Positions 52,202 through 60,880 of a DNA stretch of 64,000 nucleotides are shown piece by piece (the first letter of the stretch is position 1; each line of letters starts with the position of its first letter). Location of the stretch: the NCBI RefSeq assembly GCF_019352895.1, contig NZ_JAAAFX010000004.1, positions 1,222,981 to 1,286,980 on the forward strand, read 5' to 3'. Under the pieces are notes generated by a model. That model was not told the DNA's origin, searched no databases, and saw nothing but the letters and a program-made list of their open reading frames with translations. The position numbers and the translations under genes are program-made. This DNA comes from Variovorax boronicumulans (lineage in GTDB: Bacteria; Pseudomonadota; Gammaproteobacteria; Burkholderiales; Burkholderiaceae_C).

Positions 52202-52929
52202 GGCGCACCTGTCTGGAGGGGTGGGGCCGACGAGGCCGATGGAGGCAAGGGGTCGGCGATCAGGAATTCGGGGCTGAAGGAGGAGCCACCGCTTTTTCTC
52301 AGTCGGGGCAGGGCATCCTGACCTGATTGCCCGAACTCGACGGTGACCGTCATGGGTTCGGTGCTTTCGTCAACCTTCACCCTGTGCCAGAGAATGGTCC
52401 ACTTGCCGGCTTCGACGACGATGTTGGTGCTTTGGGGTGGACTCAGGAAGGCGTACTTTTTGCTGGGGAGGCTCACCTTTTCCACGATGCTGGCCTGGGC
52501 TGTCAGTTTGTAGATTCCGGGCGGCATCAATGGGGCGTTCGTAGGAATGCGTCCTTTTCTTGACATCAAGGTGGCTGGATCGATGTAGTCGTCGCCGAAA
52601 ACGGCGCTGAACCATGCGCTGCCTTGGGCCTGCTGCGCTGTGACGCCAGGCACATAGGCTTGCGCGTCGACCTTCCCGGTACCCAGTGGCTCGCCAACGC
52701 GCTCCAATGTGCCAAAGCCAAAGATGGTGTACTTCTCGGTCTTACCAAAAACGACATCGCCCCAAAGCGCTCCGCGTAGCGGGTCAGCAGGCGCGGCAAA
52801 GCTCCGAGGCATGTTGCCCCCGCAGCGGCTGAAGCATTCACCGTACTGCGTCATCGCACAGCCCGGCAGTGCCAGCGCCACCCATGCGACGGCGAGCCAC
52901 TTGCATTTCTGAGAAGCATTGTTCTGCAT
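52198..52929 (-). CDS. Putative lipoprotein, possible immunity or accessory partner
   Basis: 243 residues. Lipobox ALPGC (Cys24) after a hydrophobic N-terminus (WLAVAWVALALPGC), so it is a periplasmic or outer-membrane lipoprotein. The mature part is a beta-rich domain with several Trp and Tyr and no motif I know. It starts 11 bp after the stop of the 555-residue gene and is coupled to the coiled-coil gene, so the three are one operon. Lipoprotein immunity factors of peptidoglycan- or lipid-targeting effectors have this layout, which is the reason for the suggestion. Confidence 0.7.
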   Translation of the reverse strand: MQNNASQKCKWLAVAWVALALPGCAMTQYGECFSRCGGNMPRSFAAPADPLRGALWGDVVFGKTEKYTIFGFGTLERVGEPLGTGKVDAQAYVPGVTAQQAQGSAWFSAVFGDDYIDPATLMSRKGRIPTNAPLMPPGIYKLTAQASIVEKVSLPSKKYAFLSPPQSTNIVVEAGKWTILWHRVKVDESTEPMTVTVEFGQSGQDALPRLRKSGGSSFSPEFLIADPLPPSASSAPPLQTGAP

Positions 52930-52940
52930 CGCACACTCTC

Positions 52941-54608
52941 CTATCGACCCATCACCAGGCCGCGTTGTTGTTGCTGCTGAGCTTCTTCTTGTAGCTGCGC
53001 GGCGATTTTTTGCTCGCGTTCAAGCTGCTGCTGGGCGATCAAGGCTTGCTCGTAGTCTTGACTCTGCTGTTGGAAGGCCTGCAATTCAGGGGAAGCTTGG
53101 TGCGCCTGGAGCACTTGGTCGTAGGCTTTGTCGTCTTTGCGCTCGATGGCGTCGACCAGCGCCTTGAATCGCTCGTCGATGGAACTTTGAGGGGTGATCG
53201 AAGCACCCAGCGGCTGATCTTGCGCGGCCGTGGGCATTGTCTTCGCGGGCGGCTCGACGGAGATTGGCACCTGGGTTTGTCGTCGCTGCGTGTGCTTGCC
53301 GTGCGGGTGGGGTACCGCGTCCAGATGCAGCGGGTGATCCTTGGCAAGGTAGTGTTGCTGGGCTTGGGTGCGTTGGACCTCGATATCGGCTTCCACCTCT
53401 CGAATAACCGCTTTCCGCTCGGGTTTAGGGTCGTTCGCAATAGCCTGGAACTTCCCCTCCAAATCCCGCAGCGCCTCCTGATACAACGGACTGCCGTCCA
53501 CCCTCGGATGGTCATTCTTCCCTTCGGGCAGCGAGCTTTGGCTGACAACCTGCCCTTGCCCATCGCGCGTTTCGACGGCGTAGCTGGGCGTGAAGTAGTT
53601 CTGGGCAATGAGCGGCCCTGTCGGCGTTCTGGTTTCGGTGCTCAAGGCCTGGCCGGTCGCGGGGTCGCTCGTCGTGGTGGTGAAGCGCCGGCCTTGATCG
53701 AGGTCCAGCACCTTCTCGACGCGGTGGCCTTGCTCGTCGGTGTAGCCGAGCTTGAAGCGGCCGTGCGCCATGGCGCCCGCCTGATTGGCAGGGTGGTCTG
53801 GATGGGGCTCCCACACCGGCGCACCACGTTGTTTGATGCTGTCGATGCTGTTGTGGAAAAAGTCGCGCTCGCGGTCGCTCAGGGGCAGCGTGACGAACTG
53901 CTCGAACGCGGTCTTCTTGAGGCCCACGGCCCCCATCGCATGTCCGCCCATCGAAAGGGGATTGAAGTCCACGCCGCCGCCCTTGTCGCGCAAGGCCGGC
54001 ATTTCGGCCAGCATGCGTTCGCGAGCGGACGCGGGGTAGCTGCCAGCCAGCGCTTCGAAGCCGGCCACGCCCTTGTTCTTGAAATAGCCGGCGACGGCGC
54101 CTTCGGGCTTCCAGTCTTGCAGGCCATGCAGAAACTCAGTTTCGGCCGTGGTACGGATGTCGTGGTAGCGGGCGTCGGCGGCCAGGGCGGTGGCGTTGGT
54201 GGATCGCTCCCAGCCGCTCAGTTCGGCCCAGGTGCGGTATTCGCCGGGGCGCCCGGGGCGCCCGGGGCGTTCAAATTCTTTGTGACCTTGCAGCATGCGA
54301 TCGCGCTGGTCGGCCGCATACCAGCATTCGATGTCGTGGCGCTGGGCGATGGTGTCCGCGTAGGAATTCGCGCCCGTCGTGCGCGGCACCTCGGGGTCGG
54401 CAAGTTGCTGGTGGATCGTGTAGTGCGCCGCCACCTGCGCATCGAGGTTGTAGACCCGGTCGCCATTCGGCAGCGCGGTGCCATACAGATCAGGCCGGCT
54501 GCCCTTGGCGGGATGGATCTGGCTGCCCCCTCCGAAGTAGTCGGCGCCGGGTGAATTGCCATAGCGCGGCGGCAGGCTCTGATCGGCCTGGTGTCTGTGA
54601 TCGCCCAT
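52941..54608 (-). CDS. Large soluble protein with Gln-rich tail; effector-like
   Basis: 555 residues from ATG 54608 (MGDHRHQADQSLPPRYGN). No signal peptide. Segments: a Gly-rich start (SPGADYFGGGSQIHPAKG), a long domain with EGAVAGYFKNKGVAGFEALAGSYPASARERMLAEM and a C-terminal third with DHPRVDGSPLYQEALRDLEGKFQAI and LAKDHPLHLDAVPHPHG, ending in a Gln/Glu coiled coil (FQQQSQDYEQALIAQQQLEREQKIAAQLQEEAQQQQQRG). The HP...PLYQxAL block and Gln-rich tail recall the C-terminal secretion domain of type IV-secreted antibacterial effectors (XVIPCD), but the match is weak. Composition is less GC-rich than its neighbours. Confidence 0.6.
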   Translation of the reverse strand: MGDHRHQADQSLPPRYGNSPGADYFGGGSQIHPAKGSRPDLYGTALPNGDRVYNLDAQVAAHYTIHQQLADPEVPRTTGANSYADTIAQRHDIECWYAADQRDRMLQGHKEFERPGRPGRPGEYRTWAELSGWERSTNATALAADARYHDIRTTAETEFLHGLQDWKPEGAVAGYFKNKGVAGFEALAGSYPASARERMLAEMPALRDKGGGVDFNPLSMGGHAMGAVGLKKTAFEQFVTLPLSDRERDFFHNSIDSIKQRGAPVWEPHPDHPANQAGAMAHGRFKLGYTDEQGHRVEKVLDLDQGRRFTTTTSDPATGQALSTETRTPTGPLIAQNYFTPSYAVETRDGQGQVVSQSSLPEGKNDHPRVDGSPLYQEALRDLEGKFQAIANDPKPERKAVIREVEADIEVQRTQAQQHYLAKDHPLHLDAVPHPHGKHTQRRQTQVPISVEPPAKTMPTAAQDQPLGASITPQSSIDERFKALVDAIERKDDKAYDQVLQAHQASPELQAFQQQSQDYEQALIAQQQLEREQKIAAQLQEEAQQQQQRGLVMGR

Positions 54609-54742
54609 TCTTTGAGGCTCCCTGTGATGGCTGAAGCATGCACATCCCGGACGAAATGACAGCGGTCCATGCCGCCGCACACCATCCGTTTTGGCGCATG
54701 CTACTTCCCCTCAAGCAAGCTACAAAGCGATGAGAAATGTGT

Positions 54743-56623
54743 TCAAAGATTGACCGGCGTCGCCTCGATTTTCTGCAGCGCCCACATCTGCGCATAGCGC
54801 CCCTGGCGTGCCAGCAGCTCCGCATGGGTGCCGCGCTCGACGATCACGCCGGCCTCCAGCACCAGGATCTCGTGCGCATCGACCACCGTCGACAGCCGGT
54901 GCGCGATGACCAGCGTGGTCTTGTTCTGCGCCGCGCTCTTGAGCTCCGACTGGATCGCGCGTTCGTTAGCCGAATCAAGCGCCGAGGTGGCCTCGTCGAA
55001 GATCACGATCGGCGGGTTCTTGAGCAAGGTGCGCGCGATCGCCACGCGCTGCTTCTCGCCGCCCGAGAGCTTCAGGCCGCGCTCACCGACCGGCGTGTCG
55101 TAGCCCTTGGGCGTGACGGCGATGAAGTCGTGGATGCGCGCGGCCTTGGCCGCGGCCTCGATCTCGTCGGTCGTGGCGCCGGGCCGGCCGTAGGCGATGT
55201 TGTAGGCCACGCTGTCGTTGAACAGCACCGTGTCCTGCGGCACGATGCCGATGGCCTGGCGCACGCTGGACTGGGTCACCAGGCGGATGTCTTCGCCGCC
55301 GATGGTGATCTTCCCCTGCTGGACGTCATAGAAGCGGTACAGGAGTCGGGCCAGCGTGGATTTTCCGGAGCCTGAAGGGCCCACCACCGCCACCGTCTTG
55401 CCGGCCGGGATCTCGAAGCTCACATGCTGGAGGATCGGCCTCGAGGGCTCGTAGGCGAAGCTGACGTCCTCGAAACGGATGGTGGCGTCGACGCTGCCGC
55501 CCTCCCCCCCGCCGCCCTCTTCCGGAGGCAGAGGGCGCAAGGACAGAGCCCGGGCGCCCGGCGCGTCCTGCACCTCGCGGTCCTTCTCCATCAGCACGAA
55601 CATCTTGTCGAGGTCGGTCAGGCTCTGCTTGATCTCGCGGTAGATCACGCCCAGGAAATTGAGCGGGATGTAGAGCTGGATCATGAAGGCGTTGACCATC
55701 ACCAGGTCGCCCAGCGTCATGCGGCCCTCGACCACGCCCGAGGTGGCGCGCCACAGCATCAGCACCAGGCTGACGGCGATCAGCAACTGCTGGCCCGCAT
55801 TGAGCATCGACAGCGTGCGCTGGCTCTTGATCGCGGCCTTGCGGTAGCGGTCGAGGCTGGCGTCGTAGCGCCTGGCCTCGAACTCCTCGTTGTTGAAATA
55901 CTTGACGGTTTCGTAGTTCAGCAGCGAGTCGACGGCACGGCTCTGCGCCATGGTGTCGAGCTCGTTCATGGTCTTGCGGAACTGCGTGCGCCATTCGGTC
56001 ACGGTCACGGTGAAGCCGATGTAGAGCACCAGCGCTGCGCCGGTAATCCAGACGAACAGCGCATCGAACTTGACGCCCAGGATGGTCAGCACCAGCGCCA
56101 GCTCGATGATGGTCGGCACGATGCTGTAGAGCGACATCGAGATCAGCGAGTGCACGCCGCGCGTGCCGCGCTCGATGTCGCGCGTCATGCCGCCGGTCTG
56201 CCGCTCGAGGTGGAAGCGCAGGCTCAGCGCATGCAGGTGGCGGAACACCTCCAGCGAAATGCGCCGCGCCGCGCCCTCGGTGGCCTTGGCGAACACCAGC
56301 TCGCGCAGCTCGCTGAACAGCGAGGTCGACAGCCGCAGCAGGCCGTAGCCGACCAGCAGCGCGATCGGCACCACGAGCAGCGCCTGCGCCATGTCGGGCT
56401 TGGGCGTCATGGTGTCGACCAGGGTCTTGAGCAGCACCGGCACGCCGACGTTGGCGACCTTGGCGCCGACCATGAAGGTCAGCGCGGCCAGCACCCGCCA
56501 TTTGTAGTCCCAGAGGTAGGGGAAGAGGCGCCGCAGCGTCGCCCAGTCGGAGCGGTCGGCCCGTTCGGGCGCGCCGCCGGGGGCATGGTGGGGAGAGGGA
56601 ATGGCTTCGCCGCTGCGGCGCAT
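54743..56623 (-). CDS. ABC half-transporter of the Atm1/HMT1 type
   Basis: 626 residues from ATG 56623; a TTG at 56632 is possible but has no ribosome site. Six-helix membrane domain with Atm1-like RFHLERQTGGMTRDIERGTRGV and YETVKYFNNEEFEARRYD, then an ATPase with Walker [10 protein letters not shown], signature LSGGEKQRVAIARTLL and DEATSALDSANERAIQ. Bacterial Atm1 homologues export glutathione-type or metal-thiol conjugates and aid metal tolerance. A 21-residue Gly/Glu insert (PEEGGGGEGGSVD) sits between the domains. Divergent thioesterase gene starts 38 bp away. Confidence 0.92.
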   Translation of the reverse strand: MRRSGEAIPSPHHAPGGAPERADRSDWATLRRLFPYLWDYKWRVLAALTFMVGAKVANVGVPVLLKTLVDTMTPKPDMAQALLVVPIALLVGYGLLRLSTSLFSELRELVFAKATEGAARRISLEVFRHLHALSLRFHLERQTGGMTRDIERGTRGVHSLISMSLYSIVPTIIELALVLTILGVKFDALFVWITGAALVLYIGFTVTVTEWRTQFRKTMNELDTMAQSRAVDSLLNYETVKYFNNEEFEARRYDASLDRYRKAAIKSQRTLSMLNAGQQLLIAVSLVLMLWRATSGVVEGRMTLGDLVMVNAFMIQLYIPLNFLGVIYREIKQSLTDLDKMFVLMEKDREVQDAPGARALSLRPLPPEEGGGGEGGSVDATIRFEDVSFAYEPSRPILQHVSFEIPAGKTVAVVGPSGSGKSTLARLLYRFYDVQQGKITIGGEDIRLVTQSSVRQAIGIVPQDTVLFNDSVAYNIAYGRPGATTDEIEAAAKAARIHDFIAVTPKGYDTPVGERGLKLSGGEKQRVAIARTLLKNPPIVIFDEATSALDSANERAIQSELKSAAQNKTTLVIAHRLSTVVDAHEILVLEAGVIVERGTHAELLARQGRYAQMWALQKIEATPVNL

Positions 56624-56661
56624 GGGGGACAATCTGGCTGTTATTTGCTTCGATTGTGCCC

Positions 56662-57087
56662 ATGTCCCATTCTCCCGACGCCAACGTGGCCGCCGTCCTC
56701 AAGAGCCTGCCCACCGACATGGAGCTGGTGCTCAAGGTCATCCCGATGCCGGCCGACTGCAATGCCAACGGCGACATCTTCGGCGGCTGGGTCATGGCCC
56801 AGTGCGACCTGGCCGGCTCGGTGATTCCGGCGCGCTACACCCAGGGCCGGATGGCGACGGTGGCGGTCAACGAGTTCGTCTTCAAGCAGCCGGTGCGCAT
56901 CGGCGACATCCTGTCTTTCTATTCGAAGCTGGTGCGCATCGGGCGCACCTCGGTCACGGTCACGGTCGAGGTCTTCGCCGAGCGCTTCAAGGCCCAGGGC
57001 AACTACATCAAGGTGACCGAAGCCACCTTCACCTACGTCGCGATCGACGACCACGGGCGGCCGCGGCCGATCGCGCCTACGGCCTAG
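56662..57087 (+). CDS. Acyl-CoA thioesterase (YciA-like hotdog)
   Basis: 141 residues from ATG 56662 (GTG 56656 is an alternative). The hotdog family signature is VIPMPADCNANGDIFGGWVMAQCDLAGSV, with the catalytic Asp in GDIFGGW, and VAVNEFVFKQPVRIGDILSFYSKLVRIGRTSVTV. YciA-type enzymes hydrolyse a broad range of acyl-CoAs in the cytoplasm. Its last 4 bp overlap the convergent substrate-binding-protein gene. Confidence 0.93.
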   Translation: MSHSPDANVAAVLKSLPTDMELVLKVIPMPADCNANGDIFGGWVMAQCDLAGSVIPARYTQGRMATVAVNEFVFKQPVRIGDILSFYSKLVRIGRTSVTVTVEVFAERFKAQGNYIKVTEATFTYVAIDDHGRPRPIAPTA

Positions 57088-58079
57088 TTGCTCATGCGCA
57101 CCGACTTGTCCAGGTACTCGTTGGTGAACAGCGTGGCCGGCTCGAAGGCCTTTTCGATGCCGATCATTTCCTTGACCAGTTCGTAGTCGGTCTTGACGCG
57201 CGCGCCGTCGAAGGCGCCCAGCGCCACGCCGGTGGTGGTGTCGTCGCGCATCAGCTGCTTGATGCGTTCCCACTGGTCGCGCTGGTTGTCGGGCGTCAGG
57301 CCGCTCACGCTGGCGGTCAACGCATCGAGGCAGGGTGCGAAGTCCTTCACGCAGGCCGCATAGGCGCGCTGCGTGACGGCCGCGAACTTGCGCACGCGCT
57401 CGGGGTTGGCCTTGAGATAGGCGCCGTTCACGAACAGCGAGTTGCCGTACACGTTCACACCCACCGTGCGCCAGGCCACGAAGCCCAGGTCGGGGCCGAA
57501 CTCGCGCACCTTGAGGTCGTGCTCGTTGTAGAAGTCGCTGATGATGTCGACCGACTTGCTCTTGAGCGCGCCCACCTTGGCCTGCGGGCTCAGGTTGACG
57601 AAGTTCACGCCCGCCGGGTCGATGCCGGTCTTCTTGGCGAAGGCCGGCCACATCAGGCGCGCGGCGTCGCCGGGCGGGTTGCCGATCTTGCGGCCGACGA
57701 AATCCTTGGGCCCGTTGATGCCCGAGGACTTGAGCCAGTAGAAGCCCTGCGGGCTGTTGGCGTAGATCACCATGATCGCCTTCAGGTCGGCGCCCTTGCC
57801 CACGGCCTGGATCGCGGTCGGCAGGTCGGCGATGCCCAGGTTGGCGCCGCCCGATCCCACGCGCTGCGCCGACAGCGCCGAGCCCTTGCCGGCCTCGATG
57901 CTGAGGTCGATGCCGGCCTCGGTGTACCAGCCCTTGGCCTTGGCGAAGTAGATCGGCGCATGGTCCGCGGTCGGCGTCCAGTTGAGCATCAGGTTCATCG
58001 GATCCGCGGCCGAGGCCGTGCCGGCGAGCCCGAGGGCGCACAGGGCGGTGAAGAGGACGGAAGACGCGCGTGCTCGCAT
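57084..58079 (-). CDS. NMT1/THI5-like ABC transporter substrate-binding protein
   Basis: 331 residues. A signal peptide (SSVLFTALCALGLAGTASAA) precedes an NMT1/THI5-like domain: LNWTPTADHAPIYFAKAKGWYTEAGIDLSIEAGKGSALSAQRVGSGGANLGIADLPTAIQAVG and GKKIGNPPGD-type loop. Relatives bind pyrimidines (HMP), riboflavin or aromatic sulfonates. It is divergent from the TetR gene; the cognate permease and ATPase are in the TetR-side operon, 900 bp away, and share the same operator type, so they work as one importer. Confidence 0.9.
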   Translation of the reverse strand: MRARASSVLFTALCALGLAGTASAADPMNLMLNWTPTADHAPIYFAKAKGWYTEAGIDLSIEAGKGSALSAQRVGSGGANLGIADLPTAIQAVGKGADLKAIMVIYANSPQGFYWLKSSGINGPKDFVGRKIGNPPGDAARLMWPAFAKKTGIDPAGVNFVNLSPQAKVGALKSKSVDIISDFYNEHDLKVREFGPDLGFVAWRTVGVNVYGNSLFVNGAYLKANPERVRKFAAVTQRAYAACVKDFAPCLDALTASVSGLTPDNQRDQWERIKQLMRDDTTTGVALGAFDGARVKTDYELVKEMIGIEKAFEPATLFTNEYLDKSVRMSN

Positions 58080-58118
58080 GGGATCGCTCCAGAATGAAGG
58101 GGTGGATCAGGACTAGAA

Positions 58119-58146
58119 TTCATATTACCAACTGTTTGGTTGACAA
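58119..58146 (-). promoter_or_regulatory. Promoter and TetR operator for the substrate-binding protein
   Basis: On the minus strand -35 TTGTCA (complement of 58141-58146) and -10 TATGAA (complement of 58119-58124) have a 16-bp spacer. The spacer holds ACCAACTGTTTGGT (58127-58140), a perfect 5-bp inverted repeat around CTGT. It resembles the site at 58906-58921, sharing TTGGTTGACA. Confidence 0.6.
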
Positions 58147-58172
58147 TCAATACAACAGAACGAGCAGTACGC

Positions 58173-58859
58173 ATGGCACCTTCTTCCACCGCCCCCTCCA
58201 CGATCGCTCCTCGCAAGAAGAAGGCCGCACCGGCCGAGGGCGTGGCACGCCGCGACGCCGCCGCCACGCGCGAGGCCCTGCTGGCCGCCGCGGTGGCCGA
58301 GTTCTCGCGCAACGGCTTCGCCGGCGCGCGGGTCGACGAGATCGCGCGCACGGCCGGCGCCAACAAGCAACTGGTCTACCACTACTTCGAGAGCAAGCAG
58401 GGCCTGTACCTGGTGGCGCTCGAGTCGGTCTATGCGGCGATCCGCGAGAAGGAGCAGGCGCTGTCGCTGGGCGCGCTGGAGCCGGTGGAAGCCATGACGC
58501 AGCTCATCGGCTTCTCCTTCGACTACCTGGCCGAGCACCCGGAATTCCTCGCGCTGTTGACCGACGAGAACCGCAACCAGGGCCAGCACATCCTGGGCTC
58601 GGAGCGGCTGCAGAAGATGCACTCGCCCTTCATCGAGATGCTCGAGGCCACGCTCGAACGCGGCGTGCAGCAGGGCGTGTTCCGCAACGACTTCGATGCG
58701 ATCAACCTCTACATCTCGATCGCCGGCATCTCCTACTTCTTCTTCTCCAACAACCACACGCTGTCGGCCATCTTCGGCAAGCCGCTGGGCTCGCGCGGCG
58801 CGCTGGTGCAGCGGCGGCGCCATGTGATCGCCTTCGCGCTCAACGCGCTGCGGCCCTGA
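58173..58859 (+). CDS. TetR/AcrR family regulator of the adjacent ABC operon
   Basis: 228 residues from ATG 58173; an upstream TTG would read through the operator. HTH: DAAATREALLAAAVAEFSRNGFAGARVDEIARTAGANKQLVYHYFESKQGLYLVAL. C-terminal ligand domain contains NLYISIAGISYFFFSNNHTLSAIFG. Two matching palindromes flank the gene, one before the divergent receptor gene and one before the permease operon. It is a local repressor, induced presumably by the imported compound or its product. Confidence 0.92.
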   Translation: MAPSSTAPSTIAPRKKKAAPAEGVARRDAAATREALLAAAVAEFSRNGFAGARVDEIARTAGANKQLVYHYFESKQGLYLVALESVYAAIREKEQALSLGALEPVEAMTQLIGFSFDYLAEHPEFLALLTDENRNQGQHILGSERLQKMHSPFIEMLEATLERGVQQGVFRNDFDAINLYISIAGISYFFFSNNHTLSAIFGKPLGSRGALVQRRRHVIAFALNALRP

Positions 58860-58905
58860 GCCGCTGAGGCCCGGCCGACCTGGCCGGCGTCTTCTCGATA
58901 ATTTA

Positions 58906-58946
58906 TCAACCAGTTGGTTGACAGTGCATCGGTCGAATCCTATGAT
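58906..58946 (+). promoter_or_regulatory. Promoter and TetR operator of the permease operon
   Basis: TCAACCAGTTGGTTGA at 58906-58921 is a perfect palindrome (7-bp arms, GT centre). It overlaps a near-consensus promoter: -35 TTGACA at 58918-58923, 17-bp spacer, -10 TATGAT at 58941-58946. The permease gene starts 36 bp further on. TetR binding would directly block the -35. Confidence 0.8.
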
Positions 58947-58982
58947 TTGGATTCGACCCGCACTCCCGAGGAAGACGCACCC

Positions 58983-59816
58983 ATGACGGCCTCCGCCACC
59001 GCACCCGCCGCCGACCCGCCCGCCATCCAGGCGGCGGGCGGCCCCGACAGCAGCTACGACAGTCCTGCCTGGCAGCGCTGGGCGGCCATCGTCGGGGTCC
59101 ACCTGGCCGGCGTGGCCTTGTGGGAACTCGCGGTGCGCATGTTCTCGATCCAGACCTTCATCCTGCCCGCGCCCTCGCGCGTGCTGGCCACGCTGGGCAA
59201 CAGCAACTACCACTGGCTGTCCAACACCGGCGTGACCGCGCTCGAGGTGTTCGGCGGCTATGTGCTGGCCCTGGTGCTGGGCATTCTTTGCGCGCTGCTG
59301 TTCATCACCAGCCGGCGCCTGATGCTGCTGGCCTTCCCGCTGCTGGTCACGCTCAACATGATCCCGAAGGTGGCGATGGGGCCGCTGATCATCGTGTGGT
59401 TCAGCTACGGCATCGGGCCCAACATCCTGATCACCTTCAGCCTGTGCTTCTTCCCGATCCTGCTGACCACCATCCGCGGGCTCAACGAGACCGAGCCCGA
59501 GCTGCTGAACCTGGTGCGCGCGCTCAAGGGTTCGCGCTGGCAGCTGTTCCGCTACATCCAGCTGCCGGGTTCGCTGCCCTACGTGTTCTCGGGCATGAAG
59601 GTCGCAACCATCCTGGCCGTCGCCGGTGCGGTGGTGGGCGAGTTCATCGCCTCCGACAAGGGCCTGGGCTACCTGATGATCCAGGTGCAGGCCTCGCTCG
59701 ACACCCCTGCCGTCTTCATGGCCGTGCTGCTGATCACCGGCCTCGGCGTGCTGCTCTACCTGCTGGTCCTGCTGCTGGAGCGCTTCTTCATCACCCAGGA
59801 CGCCCGCATCCAATGA
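58983..59816 (+). CDS. ABC transporter permease (SsuC/TauC/ThiX type)
   Basis: 277 residues from ATG 58983. Six helices and the EAA loop RGLNETEPELLNLVRALKGSRWQLFRYIQLPGSLPYVFSGMKVATILAVAGAVVGEF. It is the membrane channel for the NMT1/THI5-like receptor at 57084-58079. Its ATPase is the last gene of the same operon (62820-63635); three enzyme genes lie between. Confidence 0.92.
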   Translation: MTASATAPAADPPAIQAAGGPDSSYDSPAWQRWAAIVGVHLAGVALWELAVRMFSIQTFILPAPSRVLATLGNSNYHWLSNTGVTALEVFGGYVLALVLGILCALLFITSRRLMLLAFPLLVTLNMIPKVAMGPLIIVWFSYGIGPNILITFSLCFFPILLTTIRGLNETEPELLNLVRALKGSRWQLFRYIQLPGSLPYVFSGMKVATILAVAGAVVGEFIASDKGLGYLMIQVQASLDTPAVFMAVLLITGLGVLLYLLVLLLERFFITQDARIQ

Positions 59817-60880
59817 CCACCTCCCCCACCACGCCCACCGCCGTGCTCGACACGCGCGCCTTCCCCACGCACTTCGAGACCGAACAGGCGCTCGAGGACT
59901 ACCTGGCCACGCCCTCGCGCGAACTCATCGACGACCTCGCGCGCCTGGACGGCGACCTGATGATCCTCGGCGTGGGCGGCAAGATGGGCCCGACGCTGGC
60001 ACGGCTGGCGCGCAACGCCCTGCCCGCCGGGCGCCGCGTGATCGCGGTGGCGCGCTTCAGCGAGGCCGGCATGCGCGAGATGCTGCATGCGCACGGCATC
60101 GAAACGATCGTCTGCGACCTGCTCGATGCGGCCGCCGTGGCCGCGCTGCCCCGCTGCGCCAACGTGGTCTTCATGGCCGGGCGCAAGTTCGGCGGCGACG
60201 ACAACAACCCGCTGACCTGGGCCATGAACGTCCATGTGCCCGCGCTGGTTGCGCAGGCCTTCAGCGGCTCGCGCATCGTGGCCTTCTCCACCGCCTGCGT
60301 GTACCCCTTCGTGCCGGTCACGGGCCAGGGCGCCTCCGAAGACCTGCCGCCCAGCCCGCCCGGCGAGTACGCGAACTCCTGCGTCGGCCGCGAGCGCATG
60401 TTCGAGTACTTCTCGCGCCAGCACGGCACGCCCGGCCGGCTGTTCCGCCTGAGTTACGCGATCGACCTGCGCTACGGCGTGCTGGCCGACGTGGCGCAGA
60501 AGGTCTGGCGCGGCGAGCCGGTGGACGTGACCATGGGCCACGTCAACGTGATCTGGCAGGGCGACGCCAACGCGCAGGCGCTGCGCTGCCTGGCCGTGGC
60601 CACGGTGCCGACCTCGCCGATCAACGTGAGCGGCCCCGAGACCACATCGATCCGCTGGCTGGCCGAGGAGTTCGGCCGCCGCTTCGGCAAGCCGGTGCAG
60701 ATCACCGGCAGCGAAGCGCCCACCGCCTGGCTCATGAACACCGGCGAGGCCGAGCGCCTGTTCGGCTACCCGCAGGTGCCGCTGTCGCAGCAGCTGGGCT
60801 GGGTCGCCGACTGGATCGCGCGCGAACAGCGGCTCTACGGCAAGCCGACCAAGTTCGAGTCGCGCGATGGCAAGTACTGA
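59813..60880 (+). CDS. NAD-dependent epimerase/dehydratase (extended SDR)
   Basis: 355 residues from the ATGA overlap with the permease. Rossmann motif DLMILGVGGKMGPTLARLA (about 47-65), FSTACVYPFVP with the active-site Tyr/Ser region and EYANSCVGRERMFEYFSRQHG, where the Lys of the usual YxxxK is replaced by a Cys-Val-Gly-Arg turn. It resembles sugar-nucleotide SDRs but lacks a canonical YxxxK in the usual place (YANSCVGRE), so catalysis may differ. In the operon it may reduce or epimerise the imported compound. It overlaps the GNAT gene by 14 bp. Confidence 0.82.
   Translation: MTTSPTTPTAVLDTRAFPTHFETEQALEDYLATPSRELIDDLARLDGDLMILGVGGKMGPTLARLARNALPAGRRVIAVARFSEAGMREMLHAHGIETIVCDLLDAAAVAALPRCANVVFMAGRKFGGDDNNPLTWAMNVHVPALVAQAFSGSRIVAFSTACVYPFVPVTGQGASEDLPPSPPGEYANSCVGRERMFEYFSRQHGTPGRLFRLSYAIDLRYGVLADVAQKVWRGEPVDVTMGHVNVIWQGDANAQALRCLAVATVPTSPINVSGPETTSIRWLAEEFGRRFGKPVQITGSEAPTAWLMNTGEAERLFGYPQVPLSQQLGWVADWIAREQRLYGKPTKFESRDGKY

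Noticed and set aside
57990..58172. Thiamine or purine riboswitch before the THI5-like receptor
   Set aside because: The leader is under 100 bp and holds only a promoter and operator; no riboswitch core sequence is visible.
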